From: Syntrophomonadaceae bacterium
GTDB lineage: Bacteria; Bacillota; Dethiobacteria; DTU022
Length of the DNA: 37,596 nt
Reading direction: 5' to 3'
Assembly: GCA_003552365.1 (NCBI GenBank)
Contig: PUKR01000172.1
Location: 1-37,596 of the forward strand
A model generated the notes under the pieces. That model did no database searches, was not told the origin of the DNA, and saw only the letters and a list, made by a program, of their open reading frames with translations. Shown here one piece after another: positions 23,846-31,969 of the stretch. Position 1 is the stretch's first letter, and every line of letters starts with the position of its first letter. Made by a program: the position numbers and the translations under genes.

Positions 23846-25324
23846 TTAAAATAAAAGAGCTATGGCATTTTCCAGCAAGGTTAATGTAGGGCCGGGGGCA
23901 ACTCCGAAAAAGATAACTGCGAGAACCCCAATTACCAGAGTAACCAACATTTGCCGCGGCACCGGTTTAGCTTCATGTTCGAAAGTTTCCTGGTGCATAA
24001 AAGCATTAACAATAATCGGCATATAATAAACTGCATTTAACAAACTGCTGGCCAGGATAATAACCACAAAAAAGGGTCTCCCAACTTCAAGAGCGCCGAG
24101 AGCCAGGTACCATTTACTGATTAAACCGCCGGTTCCCGGTATACCAATCATCGAAGCGGCCCCTACAGTAAAAGCAATCATAGTTAAAGGCAAAACCTGC
24201 CCGACCCCGGCAAGCTGCTTAATTTGACGGATACCGGTCGAATAAATAATCACTCCGGCTACCATAAATAACATAGATTTCATGAGAGCGTGTACGAGTA
24301 AATGGTAAAAACCGCCGGTCAAGGCAATTGTATCATCCAGCCCAATTCCTAGAAACACATAACCAATCTGGCCGATGCTGGAATATGCGAGCATCTTCTT
24401 CAAATCTACCTGCACCATGGCAAATATCGAGCCAAACATGATTCCGGCAGTAGACAACCAGAGCACAATTTCATTTAGCGGTATCGAGTCAAGTAACGGT
24501 CGCGGGAAAAGCTGGTAGAACATAATAAACAGCGCAAATGCATATATTTTAATTACCACACCGGAAAGCATTGCGCTCGATGGCGATGGCGCCGAAGCAT
24601 GGGCATCGGGGAGCCATACATGCAGTGGGAAAAGAGCGGCTTTCGTCCCAAAAGCAACAATGAACAGCGACGAGGCGGCGAACATGTTGTTCGGATACTG
24701 TTCCACGGCAGCCGGAAGGGCTTCATTTACCAGGTCATAATTAAATTGCCCGGTGACCATGTAAAGCATGGCCACTCCGAGCAAGAAACACCCTGTACCC
24801 ATGGCGCTTAAAATTAAGTACTTAAAACTGGCTTCCAGGCAAGCGCGATCTTCTTTGATCGAAATAATTGCACAGGCTGAAATAGCGCATATCTCCATGA
24901 GCACAAACAGGTTGAACAGGTCGTTGGTGAGGGCTATCCCGGCCATAGAGCCGACCAGGAGGGCGTAAAGGGAATAATACCAGCCCAGCATCTCTGTTTT
25001 CAGCTCATGTTCCAAATCTTTTAAAGCATAAACCATGATCCACAAGCTTACCGCAAGCACGACAAGGAGCATGTAGACCCTGAGGAAGTCTACCTTGAAT
25101 TCAACGCCAAATGGCGGCGGCCACCCCCCCATGTGGTAATAAAAAGTCCCTCCCTGGTGAACCTGGATCAATAAAACAATTCCCATCACCAGCGAAAGAG
25201 ATAAGGCAGTGATTAAAGCCGGAGCGCTTGTTTTCCTGGCCCAACGATACAAAATGGGTGATAAAAAGGCTATGCCTAATAGAATTGCTATGATTAATGC
25301 TGGAAAATGCTGTGCTAGACCCAC
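23846..25324 (-). CDS. mrpD: Mrp antiporter subunit D (MnhD/MbhH)
   Basis: 492 residues, about 14 helices. Channel residues: Glu in LFVLMEICAISA, Lys in FGTKAALFPLHVWLPDAHASAPSPSSAMLSGVVIK, Lys in GGLISKWYL. It translocates protons (or Na+/H+ exchange) within the Mrp complex. GTG 25324 overlaps the mrpC stop codon (TAGTG) and has AGGAG/AAGGAG upstream, so I prefer it to an upstream TTG at 25348 that would be buried in mrpC. Its position directly after the B and C subunits is the canonical Mrp/Mbh order. Confidence 0.92.
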   Translation of the reverse strand: MGLAQHFPALIIAILLGIAFLSPILYRWARKTSAPALITALSLSLVMGIVLLIQVHQGGTFYYHMGGWPPPFGVEFKVDFLRVYMLLVVLAVSLWIMVYALKDLEHELKTEMLGWYYSLYALLVGSMAGIALTNDLFNLFVLMEICAISACAIISIKEDRACLEASFKYLILSAMGTGCFLLGVAMLYMVTGQFNYDLVNEALPAAVEQYPNNMFAASSLFIVAFGTKAALFPLHVWLPDAHASAPSPSSAMLSGVVIKIYAFALFIMFYQLFPRPLLDSIPLNEIVLWLSTAGIMFGSIFAMVQVDLKKMLAYSSIGQIGYVFLGIGLDDTIALTGGFYHLLVHALMKSMLFMVAGVIIYSTGIRQIKQLAGVGQVLPLTMIAFTVGAASMIGIPGTGGLISKWYLALGALEVGRPFFVVIILASSLLNAVYYMPIIVNAFMHQETFEHEAKPVPRQMLVTLVIGVLAVIFFGVAPGPTLTLLENAIALLF

Positions 25325-25692
25325 TACTCCTGGCTCCTTATCAGGCAAATTTCGTCGTAATCCACTGTGCCATAATAACGGTATATTTTAACGATTAAAC
25401 TAAGCGCATAAGCGGTAATACTGATGGCCACAACAATCCCGGTGAGCATAAGCGAACTCGGAAGGGGGTTTATATAAATGACTTCTTTCCCCTGCTGAAC
25501 AATCGGCGCTTGCCCTCCGTAGGTGTAACCGACGGCAACAAAGAGCAAAAATACCGAGGTATCCATTATATTCATGGCAATTACCTTCTTGATCAGGTTC
25601 GAATGGGTAAGCATGGTATGCATCCCGATAACAAAAAGGAGAATCGCCGCCATATAGTAATAGTTATGCAGCACCTTGATTAACATTTCCAT
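25324..25692 (-). CDS. mrpC: Mrp antiporter subunit C (MnhC/MbhG, NuoK-like)
   Basis: 122 residues, three helices. NuoK-like signature: HSNLIKKVIAMNIMDTSVFLLFV and NPLPSSLMLTGIVVAISITAYAL, with the short loop before NPLP shared by MrpC proteins. ATG 25692 lies one base after the mrpB stop codon; the 3' end overlaps mrpD. It sits in the membrane arm next to MrpD. Confidence 0.92.
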   Translation of the reverse strand: MEMLIKVLHNYYYMAAILLFVIGMHTMLTHSNLIKKVIAMNIMDTSVFLLFVAVGYTYGGQAPIVQQGKEVIYINPLPSSLMLTGIVVAISITAYALSLIVKIYRYYGTVDYDEICLIRSQE

Positions 25693-25693
25693 A

Positions 25694-26083
25694 TTACTCT
25701 TCCCCCTCGATAATGTTAAAGAAAAAACTCACAATAGTGCTAGCTACTTTAAATCCGAGAAAAACAGTAATGATCATGATCGCACCAGAACTAAAGAGTT
25801 CTCCAGCTTCCCCCATGGGGAATCCGGCAGCCCGGTTGGCTAAAAAATTTCCTCCTACAGCTACTCCCACCAGTCCGGTGAGTACAAATCCAAGAGCGCC
25901 GCCACTTTCCAGGATGGAAGAAACATCTTCTGAAATCTGTCTTGCCCCCACTTCAAGGTTGAAAGACACGGCTAAAAGAACAAGGCTCGCACCAAAAATA
26001 GCTCCGCCGGAAAACCCACCGCCAGGGGAAAGATGGCCGTGCAGCACAATATAGATACCATAAACCTGGATAAATGGGACCAC
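25694..26083 (-). CDS. mrpB: Mrp antiporter subunit B (MnhB/MbhF)
   Basis: At least 129 residues, four helices. Diagnostic motif HGHLSPGGGFSGGAI near the N terminus, then the FGASLVLLAVSF helix and a C-terminal GFKVASTIVSFF helix. The GTG at 26083 is the first standard start codon, but the frame upstream of it encodes EDQIVRITSRLVVPFIQ, which resembles the usual N-terminal helix of MnhB. A CTG at 26117-26119 sits nine bases after GGGGG, with an in-frame stop just beyond, so the true protein is probably 12 residues longer and starts at CTG. Confidence 0.9.
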   Translation of the reverse strand: MVPFIQVYGIYIVLHGHLSPGGGFSGGAIFGASLVLLAVSFNLEVGARQISEDVSSILESGGALGFVLTGLVGVAVGGNFLANRAAGFPMGEAGELFSSGAIMIITVFLGFKVASTIVSFFFNIIEGEE

Positions 26084-26135
26084 AAGCCTGCTGGTTATAC
26101 GAACAATTTGGTCTTCCAGTACAATCTACCCCCAG

Positions 26136-26474
26136 TTACGAGTGAGATTTCAAGGTGGCAACCACCGCGGCAATTGCTACAAAAAGCACAGTAGCTTCAC
26201 CCAGGGTATCAAAAGCACGGTAATCAATGATCACGCTGCTGACTATATTCACCGCCCCGGTATCGACAACCCCCTGTTCCATGTAGCGGACAGGGATCTC
26301 GTTAAATACCGGGTTGTTGGGATCGCCAAAAGGCGGCATCTCGGCAACAGTAAAGCTAAAGAAAAAGCCAATCAAGCCGACAAGCAATATTGTAAACACA
26401 CCCCTTGCCTGGAGGCGCAGAAGGTAGCGCATCGCAAAAACAGCCGCGATAATAATAAACAGAATATCTTCCAC
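26136..26474 (-). CDS. MbhE-like antiporter subunit (equivalent of the MrpA C-terminus)
   Basis: 112 residues with three helices. The C-terminal VSSVIIDYRAFDTLGEATVLFVAI is the conserved MrpA/MbhE signature, preceded by an extracytoplasmic loop (EMPPFGDPNNPVFNEIPVRYMEQG). In bacterial Mrp complexes this is usually the end of the large MrpA protein; here, as in archaeal Mbh, it is a separate subunit. GTG 26474 is supported by GGGGGG eight bases upstream. Confidence 0.85.
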   Translation of the reverse strand: MEDILFIIIAAVFAMRYLLRLQARGVFTILLVGLIGFFFSFTVAEMPPFGDPNNPVFNEIPVRYMEQGVVDTGAVNIVSSVIIDYRAFDTLGEATVLFVAIAAVVATLKSHS

Positions 26475-26499
26475 TTAAACATCCCCCCTCACAGGCTCC

Positions 26500-26751
26500 C
26501 TATTCAGCCCGCCTGGTTTTGCTGATTGTCGCGATCAGCAGCAAGGTAGTAACCCCGGTACCAAGGGCAGCTTCCACCATGGCCACATCGGGTGCGCTCA
26601 GCTGCTGCCAGATAATGGCCATGATCAAACCAAAGGAAGCAAAAACAATTACCGCGCTGAGCATATCACGAATCTGGGCCACGGCGATAGCACATACCAC
26701 TAAAAATAACAGTAATAAAGCATTCAACACTTCTGTTAAAATGTCAGTCAT
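26500..26751 (-). CDS. MbhD-like antiporter subunit (DUF4040; MrpA C-terminal region)
   Basis: 83 residues, three helices, with IRDMLSAVIVFASFGLIMAIIW and APDVAMVEAALGTGVTTLLLI, typical of the DUF4040/MbhD segment that in bacterial Mrp is fused into MrpA. ATG 26751 has AGGAG eight bases upstream and overlaps the mrpG stop codon by eight bases; GTG 26760 abuts that site and is less likely. Confidence 0.88.
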   Translation of the reverse strand: MTDILTEVLNALLLLFLVVCAIAVAQIRDMLSAVIVFASFGLIMAIIWQQLSAPDVAMVEAALGTGVTTLLLIATISKTRRAE

Positions 26752-27064
26752 TTGAATCACTCCTGCCTATCTGCGGCTTGATCCCCGTTGTATAAGCGAC
26801 CCGGGCAATAACATGGGCTGCCGTCGGGTTAGTGATCAATACAAATAAAATCAGTAGAGCAAGCCTGATCGCCACCGCCATTTCACTTTGCAGCGCAAGG
26901 GAAAGCAGCACCAAACCGGCTCCGAGTGTATCACACTTTGATGTGGCATGCAGGCGGTTGTATACATCAGGCAGGCGCAGCAAACCAACTATAGCTACAA
27001 CCAGGAAAAAAAGACCGATGATCATTGAAACGATTGACAAGATGTACAAAATAGTCTCGAGCAT
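26744..27064 (-). CDS. mrpG: Mrp antiporter subunit G (MnhG/MbhC)
   Basis: 106 residues, three helices, with the family-defining VGLLRLPDVYNRLHATSKCDTLGAGLVLL and LFVLITNPTAAHVIARVAY. A small essential membrane subunit of Mrp complexes without known catalytic residues. It follows mrpF by eight bases and overlaps the next gene. Confidence 0.93.
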   Translation of the reverse strand: MLETILYILSIVSMIIGLFFLVVAIVGLLRLPDVYNRLHATSKCDTLGAGLVLLSLALQSEMAVAIRLALLILFVLITNPTAAHVIARVAYTTGIKPQIGRSDSND

Positions 27065-27072
27065 CGTATTAG

Positions 27073-27354
27073 TTAATCCAGCGCCCCTTTCTCCAGGTAC
27101 TTGGCAACACCGATGGTAAAAATAAAACCCATTAAAGCATAAATCATGGCAATATCAAGGAAGTAAACCTGTTCATAGATCCTGGCTATCAGGGTAATAA
27201 TGATCAGCGTATTTGTCGTAATAATATTAATAGCGACAACCCGGTCGGGCGCGGTGGGCCCGGCAAGCGCCCTGATCATGGCAACAAATATTGTCAGCAT
27301 AACCAGGATTGCCCCTACCGGAAATAAAATATCAAGGATTTGCTCATAAATCAC
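27073..27354 (-). CDS. mrpF: Mrp antiporter subunit F (MnhF/MbhB)
   Basis: 93 residues, three helices. Typical sequence: IRALAGPTAPDRVVAINIITTNTLIIITLI and FLDIAMIYALMGFIFTIGVAKYLEKG. The GTG start overlaps the mrpE stop codon (TAGTG), implying translational coupling. Confidence 0.93.
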   Translation of the reverse strand: MIYEQILDILFPVGAILVMLTIFVAMIRALAGPTAPDRVVAINIITTNTLIIITLIARIYEQVYFLDIAMIYALMGFIFTIGVAKYLEKGALD

Positions 27355-27857
27355 TACTTATCGCCCTCCATTTCTTTAAGCCTGGTCATCAGGTGCCAGT
27401 CCTGGATGGCAATACCACTTTCTTTGGTGAGGGCATGGACCAGGTAGTCTTTTTCGTCGGCAAGGACTGTCAATGTCCCCGGGCACATAGTAATAGAGTT
27501 GCCGAAAAGAGTGCGACTGCCAGTGGTCTCCAGATCCACCTCAACCGAAACGAGGTTGGGGTAAATCGGCATTTTCGGGTGCAGCACAAGCCAGGCTATC
27601 TGGAAATTGGCAATAAATATTTCTTTAACCAGCACCAGTATATAGCCGGTTAGCCAGAGCACATTTTTCAAGGTAACCGCCGGCCTTTCCTGGGAAGTGA
27701 TCAACAGGGTCCGATTAAAGTAGACTACAAAGGCCGCCGACACCAGGCCAACAACCAGCTGTGGCAAATCGAAGGTCCCGCTTACAGCAATCCAAAACCC
27801 TAATAACAAGAGGGTAAAACCGATATAATTAAGCCAATTGCTTTTCAATTTATCCAT
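27354..27857 (-). CDS. mrpE: Mrp antiporter subunit E (MnhE/MbhA)
   Basis: 167 residues: two or three N-terminal helices and a cytoplasmic ferredoxin-like domain. Typical motifs: YFNRTLLIT, LVKEIFIANFQIAWLVLHP and TLFGNSITMCPGTLTVLADEKDYLVHALTKE. I choose ATG 27857, which gives the usual family N terminus; a longer TTG start at 27923 would overlap the promoter proposed there. No strong Shine-Dalgarno sequence is visible. It is the first gene of the antiporter module, 78 bases after rnfB. Confidence 0.9.
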   Translation of the reverse strand: MDKLKSNWLNYIGFTLLLLGFWIAVSGTFDLPQLVVGLVSAAFVVYFNRTLLITSQERPAVTLKNVLWLTGYILVLVKEIFIANFQIAWLVLHPKMPIYPNLVSVEVDLETTGSRTLFGNSITMCPGTLTVLADEKDYLVHALTKESGIAIQDWHLMTRLKEMEGDK

Positions 27858-27894
27858 CACCAGGTTTCGAATTAGATTTTTTTTAAAATAAAAT

Positions 27895-27923
27895 ATAATA
27901 AATATTTCACATGCCAGGCTCAA
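27895..27923 (-). promoter_or_regulatory. Candidate promoter of the antiporter module
   Basis: The minus strand reads TTGAGC (27918-27923), 17 bases, TATTAT (27895-27900), in the AT-rich 78-base gap between rnfB and mrpE. It matches four and five of six consensus bases and could let the antiporter be expressed independently of rnf. Confidence 0.45.
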
Positions 27924-27935
27924 AAATGAAAACTT

Positions 27936-28808
27936 CTAAGTGCCCTTTTCAGACGATACAGCTTCTGCTTTCTCTTTATTTTGTTCGATCGCACCGGGCA
28001 TTATCGGCAGCGCAGTCCGCGGGTAAATTGTCCCTGGCGGACATACCGGGACACACCTGCCGCAATCATCACATTTATCGATATCGATAACTGCAAGCTT
28101 ATCATCCATCTCTATAGCTTCCTGCGGACACTCTTTTACACAAGCCCTGCAGCCTATGCATCCAACCGAACAGGCCTTTGAAACTGTCTTACCCCGATCC
28201 TGCGAACTGCACAAAACCAGGTGACCTTGCCCTGAACGCCTGGGGAGAGTCTGGATCAGATCTCGCGGGCAGGCTTCTACGCATAATCCGCAGCCGGTGC
28301 ACGCATCAGGATCAACAATTGGCAAACCATGAGATCCGATTTCTATCGCTTCAAACGGGCAGACCCTAACACAATTACCCAGCCCGAGGCAGCCGTAACC
28401 ACAAGCTTTAAATCCTCCGTTAAACCTCCCCGCTACCTCGCAATCCTCTACTCCGTCATATATAAACAAGTCAGCAGCATGTTCGTTATCACCGATACAA
28501 AATACGGTCGCTATTAGCGGTTCCGAGTCGGTTACTTCGAGTCCCAGTTCTTCAGCGATAGCCCGGGTGGTTTCTTCTCCACCGGGAATACATGCGTTAG
28601 CTGCCACTTCTCCTTTGACTACCGCCGCCGCAAAATTAACACAACCGGCATAACCGCAAGCTCCGCAATTAGCTCCTGGTAAGATATCTTTAACTGCATC
28701 CACTCTCGGATCAGTTTTTACCGCAAAAACACGTGCTGCAATAGACAATAGCAGTCCAAAAAGAAGGCCGATCAAGCCTAAAGCAATAATTGCATATGCT
28801 ATCTGCAC
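27936..28808 (-). CDS. rnfB: Rnf complex subunit B, electron-input iron-sulfur protein
   Basis: 290 residues. An N-terminal membrane anchor (about 5-27) is followed by the Fe-S domain with Cys48, Cys51, Cys56 and Cys73. Then come four ferredoxin-type [4Fe-4S] motifs: CGYGCLGLGNCVRVCP (136-151), CTGCGLCVEACP (170-181), CSVGCIGCRACVKECP (213-228) and CDDCGRCVPVCP (246-257). RnfB accepts electrons from ferredoxin. The multi-cluster form is typical of anaerobic Bacillota. GTG 28808 is supported by GAGGTGA eight bases upstream. It is the last rnf gene, so order C-D-G-E-A-B is complete. Confidence 0.95.
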   Translation of the reverse strand: MQIAYAIIALGLIGLLFGLLLSIAARVFAVKTDPRVDAVKDILPGANCGACGYAGCVNFAAAVVKGEVAANACIPGGEETTRAIAEELGLEVTDSEPLIATVFCIGDNEHAADLFIYDGVEDCEVAGRFNGGFKACGYGCLGLGNCVRVCPFEAIEIGSHGLPIVDPDACTGCGLCVEACPRDLIQTLPRRSGQGHLVLCSSQDRGKTVSKACSVGCIGCRACVKECPQEAIEMDDKLAVIDIDKCDDCGRCVPVCPPGTIYPRTALPIMPGAIEQNKEKAEAVSSEKGT

Positions 28809-28853
28809 GTTTTAAATCACCTCGCACCAATGTTTAACATTAAAGATATTCGC

Positions 28854-29435
28854 CTACAGCGTTAACATACCACTAAAGCCAAGGAAGGCCAACGACAATA
28901 TTCCGGCAGTGATTAAAGTAATTGCGGACCCCTGCAGGGCTTCCGGAATTTTTGCCATCTCTAATCTTTCCCGAATTCCGGCCATGATAACAAGGGCCAG
29001 TGAAAACCCGATCGAAGCGGCAATGCCAAAAACAACCGCTTCAACAAAAGTAAATTCTTCCCTGACGGCAAGCAAAGCAACCCCCATAATCGCGCAATTT
29101 GTGGTAATTAACGGTAAAAAGATCCCCAAACCCTGGTACAGGGTGGGACTTATTTTTCGCAGCGCCGTTTCTACCAGTTGAACCAGTGAAGCAATAACCA
29201 AAATAAACGTGACAATCTGCAGATATTCCAACTCATATGGCACCAAGACAAAAGTATTAAGAATCCAGGTTACAAGCGTAGCCATGGTCATTACGAATAT
29301 CACGGCCATACTCATACCGATTGCGGTTTCCATTTTACGAGAAACTCCGATAAATGGGCAAATCCCCAAAAACCGTTGCAAAACAAAATTGTCGACCAAA
29401 ATATAGATAAAAATTATTGCCAGCAGTCTTTCCAT
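28854..29435 (-). CDS. rnfA: Rnf complex subunit A
   Basis: 193 residues, six helices. Signature LVDNFVLQRFLGICPFIGVSRK contains the conserved Cys of the membrane [2Fe-2S] site, repeated as LITTNCAIMGVALL with the paired Cys. RnfA and RnfE are inverted-topology homologues that together ligate an intramembrane cluster. A strong ribosome-binding site (AGGAGG) precedes the ATG. Confidence 0.95.
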   Translation of the reverse strand: MERLLAIIFIYILVDNFVLQRFLGICPFIGVSRKMETAIGMSMAVIFVMTMATLVTWILNTFVLVPYELEYLQIVTFILVIASLVQLVETALRKISPTLYQGLGIFLPLITTNCAIMGVALLAVREEFTFVEAVVFGIAASIGFSLALVIMAGIRERLEMAKIPEALQGSAITLITAGILSLAFLGFSGMLTL

Positions 29436-29499
29436 AATAACCTCCTGATACCGGTTATTTTATTTAAACTAAAAATTTACGTTTTCAAGGATATCCCGG

Positions 29500-30129
29500 T
29501 TATTTAATATTAAGCTTCTTAAAAATTACGTTAAAGATGCCCAACAGCAATCCCAGGGCAATAAAAGCTCCGGGGGGTTGTGCAAACAGGCCCATTGGCT
29601 CAAATCCCGGCCCAAAAAGGTAGACTGCGCTTTCCGGGTCGGGCCCCATCAGGGTGCCGTGTCCGGCAACTTCACGAACAAAAGCCAATATCCCCAGGGC
29701 CAGGGTAAAACCAATGCCAACCCCGATGCCGTCAATCAAAGATCGAATTACCGGCTGCTTGCCTGCAAAAGCTTCAGCCCTGCCCAGTATAACACAGTTA
29801 ACTACAATTAAGGGGACAAAAATGCCCAACGCTTCGTGAAGTGCCGGTTGAAAAGCCTCTAAAACCATATCAATTACAGTTACAAATGTTGCGATCACTA
29901 CAATAAAGCATGGTATCCGCACCTGGGGCGGAATAAATTTTTTGAGACTGGAGATCACCACATTTGAAGCAACCAGTACTGCGGTTGCAGCAATTCCCAT
30001 CCCCACTCCATTTATAAAAAAGGCAGTAACACCCAGCACCGGGCACAATCCAAGCAGCAATTTGAAAACCGGGTTTTCGCGAACGATACCCCTGGTCAAG
30101 TCTTGAACATAAACACTTTTATCACTCAA
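29500..30129 (-). CDS. rnfE: Rnf complex subunit E
   Basis: 209 residues, six helices. FKLLLGLCPVLGVTAFF and LIVVNCVILGRAEAFAGKQPV carry the conserved Cys residues; the end is FIALGLLLGIFNVIFKK. I prefer TTG 30129, which has GGAGGTGA eight bases upstream and overlaps the rnfG stop region; the GTG at 30147 lies within that site. Confidence 0.93.
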   Translation of the reverse strand: MSDKSVYVQDLTRGIVRENPVFKLLLGLCPVLGVTAFFINGVGMGIAATAVLVASNVVISSLKKFIPPQVRIPCFIVVIATFVTVIDMVLEAFQPALHEALGIFVPLIVVNCVILGRAEAFAGKQPVIRSLIDGIGVGIGFTLALGILAFVREVAGHGTLMGPDPESAVYLFGPGFEPMGLFAQPPGAFIALGLLLGIFNVIFKKLNIK

Positions 30130-30976
30130 CTGTTCCGTCACCTCCACTGCCTTCTTCTACAGGTGTGCTCTTTAGGGCATTCTCCACGGCAAAAATAATT
30201 CGCTCCGCACTCAAAGTAGCCCCGGTCTGTGTATCGACATTCAAACTTTGTTCCTCAACAATTTTTTCCGGGATTAATGGATAAGATTCTACAAAGTACG
30301 CATCAGTTTCGTTTTGTTCAATAACCTCAATACGTTCCAGCCTTCCCTCCGAGATTTCAACTTCAACCGTCAAAGTTCCCCTGGTTCCTTCCGCACTTCC
30401 ATGGTATACACCGTCTTCAACTGAAGGGATATCAGAAGAGGCTACTTCCTTACCCAGAAAATGTTCACCGATATTAACCACTGTCCTGCGTATCGAACCA
30501 ATCATTGCTGCGGTGCTCTCAGTAGCGCCACTAACTGCATCAACATCCTCACCATCCTGGATTTGATCATCATAGCCTTTACCGATAAATTGTTCCTGGA
30601 AGTCACTGGTTGTAATCACATCACCGATACCAGGGGTTTCAGAGTGGCTCGTAACTATAATGCCTTTAATAATTCCTTCATCATCCACCGCAAGATTATA
30701 TCTTATTGTTCCGTCATAACCCTGCGTCGATACTGTAGCCATTATTCCCAGCAATTCGCCTTCCTGATCGTAAACCAGATCAAAGCTTTCTCCGTCTACT
30801 GTTTCGCTCTCAAAATTATCAAGGTCGGGGAAAAATTTTTCCAGGGCTTCGATATATTCTCTTTCTTCTCTTTCCCGGATCACCGGTTCCGTTAAATTAT
30901 GTAACCCGGTAAGCAGGGCAGCGGATAACATAGCCACCAATACCAGCACTGAAGAAAGGCGGATAATGTTATGCAC
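30122..30976 (-). CDS. rnfG: Rnf complex subunit G with two FMN-binding domains
   Basis: 284 residues, about 80 longer than typical RnfG. An N-terminal membrane anchor (about 8-24) is followed by a periplasmic-side FMN-binding domain ending in DAVSGATESTAAM, with the flavin acceptor Thr152. A second, related domain (about 185-268: DGVYHGSAEGTRGTLTVEVEI, then NVDTQTGATLSAERI) provides another acceptor, Thr254. Both acceptor motifs fit the ApbE target (S/T)GAT, and apbE lies in the same cluster. The tail is Gly/Glu-rich. GTG 30976 is supported by GGAGGTGA six bases upstream and overlaps rnfD by eight bases. Confidence 0.93.
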   Translation of the reverse strand: MHNIIRLSSVLVLVAMLSAALLTGLHNLTEPVIREREEREYIEALEKFFPDLDNFESETVDGESFDLVYDQEGELLGIMATVSTQGYDGTIRYNLAVDDEGIIKGIIVTSHSETPGIGDVITTSDFQEQFIGKGYDDQIQDGEDVDAVSGATESTAAMIGSIRRTVVNIGEHFLGKEVASSDIPSVEDGVYHGSAEGTRGTLTVEVEISEGRLERIEVIEQNETDAYFVESYPLIPEKIVEEQSLNVDTQTGATLSAERIIFAVENALKSTPVEEGSGGDGTVE

Positions 30977-31949
30977 TTTTTCTCACCTCCCCACCAAACT
31001 GTCGGGGTGTTGTAAAATTATCAATAATGGGGGTTACTGCGTTCATCAGCAGGATTGCAAAAGAAACCCCTTCCGGATATGTGCCCCACAACCTGATCAG
31101 CATGGTGATCAAGCCACAACCAATTCCAAAAATAATACGCCCCTGTGGAGTAACCGGAGTAGTAACCATATCGGTGGCCATAAAAATAGCCCCGATCATT
31201 ACTCCTCCTGCCAGGACATGGAATAACCCGGTAAGCAGGTAGTTTTCATAAAATCCTCCACCAAAAATCGTGCCCAGGACAAAGACCGTCCCAATAAATC
31301 CACCGGGAATCCTAAAATCAATGTGGCCCCTGTAAATTAACCATATACCCCCTATCAATAAAGCCAGGGCAGAGGTTTCTCCCAGGGATCCTCCTATATT
31401 TCCAATAAATATTTCCGGTAAGCTGTGGGCCAGCGCCTCCTGCGGGGCGGCCAAAACAGTGGCCCCTGTTACAGCGGAAACATCTGCGGTAAAAGCAAAA
31501 GGCTGCGGCAAGGCCCAGACATCCCCGGCCATATATCCACCCCAGGAAACAACCAGGATCGCCCGGCCAACCAGTGCCGGATTAAAAATGTTATAACCAA
31601 TTCCGCCAAAAACCTGTTTACCTATAATAATTGCCGAAACGGAACCCACAACTGCTGTCCACCAGGGAATAGTCGGGGGAAGGGTCAAAGCTAAAAGCAA
31701 ACCCGTGACAGCAGCGCTGCCGTCTCCCAAAAAGTTATCGCGTTTTCTTAGCCATATAGCTTCGACAACTATGGCAGCGGTAACCGATAGAACCATAATC
31801 AACAAAGCCCTGTATCCGAATAACAACACCGCCATTAAAGCTGCCGGAAAAAGGGCTACCATAACATCGAACATAATGCTCTGCACACTATCACTTGAAC
31901 GTATATGAGGTGAAGAAGATACTACTAATTTTTCGCTAATTTCAAACAC
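30969..31949 (-). CDS. rnfD: Rnf complex subunit D
   Basis: 326 residues with about ten helices. Landmarks: GDGSAAVTGLLLALTLPPTIPWW, GGIGYNIFNPALVGRA, and DVSAVTGATVL, where Thr164 of the TGAT motif is the covalent FMN site in this family. RnfD carries flavin for electron transfer across the membrane and is thought to contribute to ion translocation. GTG 31949 is preceded by GGGGAAGGA. Overlaps rnfG. Confidence 0.95.
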   Translation of the reverse strand: MFEISEKLVVSSSPHIRSSDSVQSIMFDVMVALFPAALMAVLLFGYRALLIMVLSVTAAIVVEAIWLRKRDNFLGDGSAAVTGLLLALTLPPTIPWWTAVVGSVSAIIIGKQVFGGIGYNIFNPALVGRAILVVSWGGYMAGDVWALPQPFAFTADVSAVTGATVLAAPQEALAHSLPEIFIGNIGGSLGETSALALLIGGIWLIYRGHIDFRIPGGFIGTVFVLGTIFGGGFYENYLLTGLFHVLAGGVMIGAIFMATDMVTTPVTPQGRIIFGIGCGLITMLIRLWGTYPEGVSFAILLMNAVTPIIDNFTTPRQFGGEVRKSA

Positions 31950-31969
31950 ATCCTTCCCCGATCAAAGGC

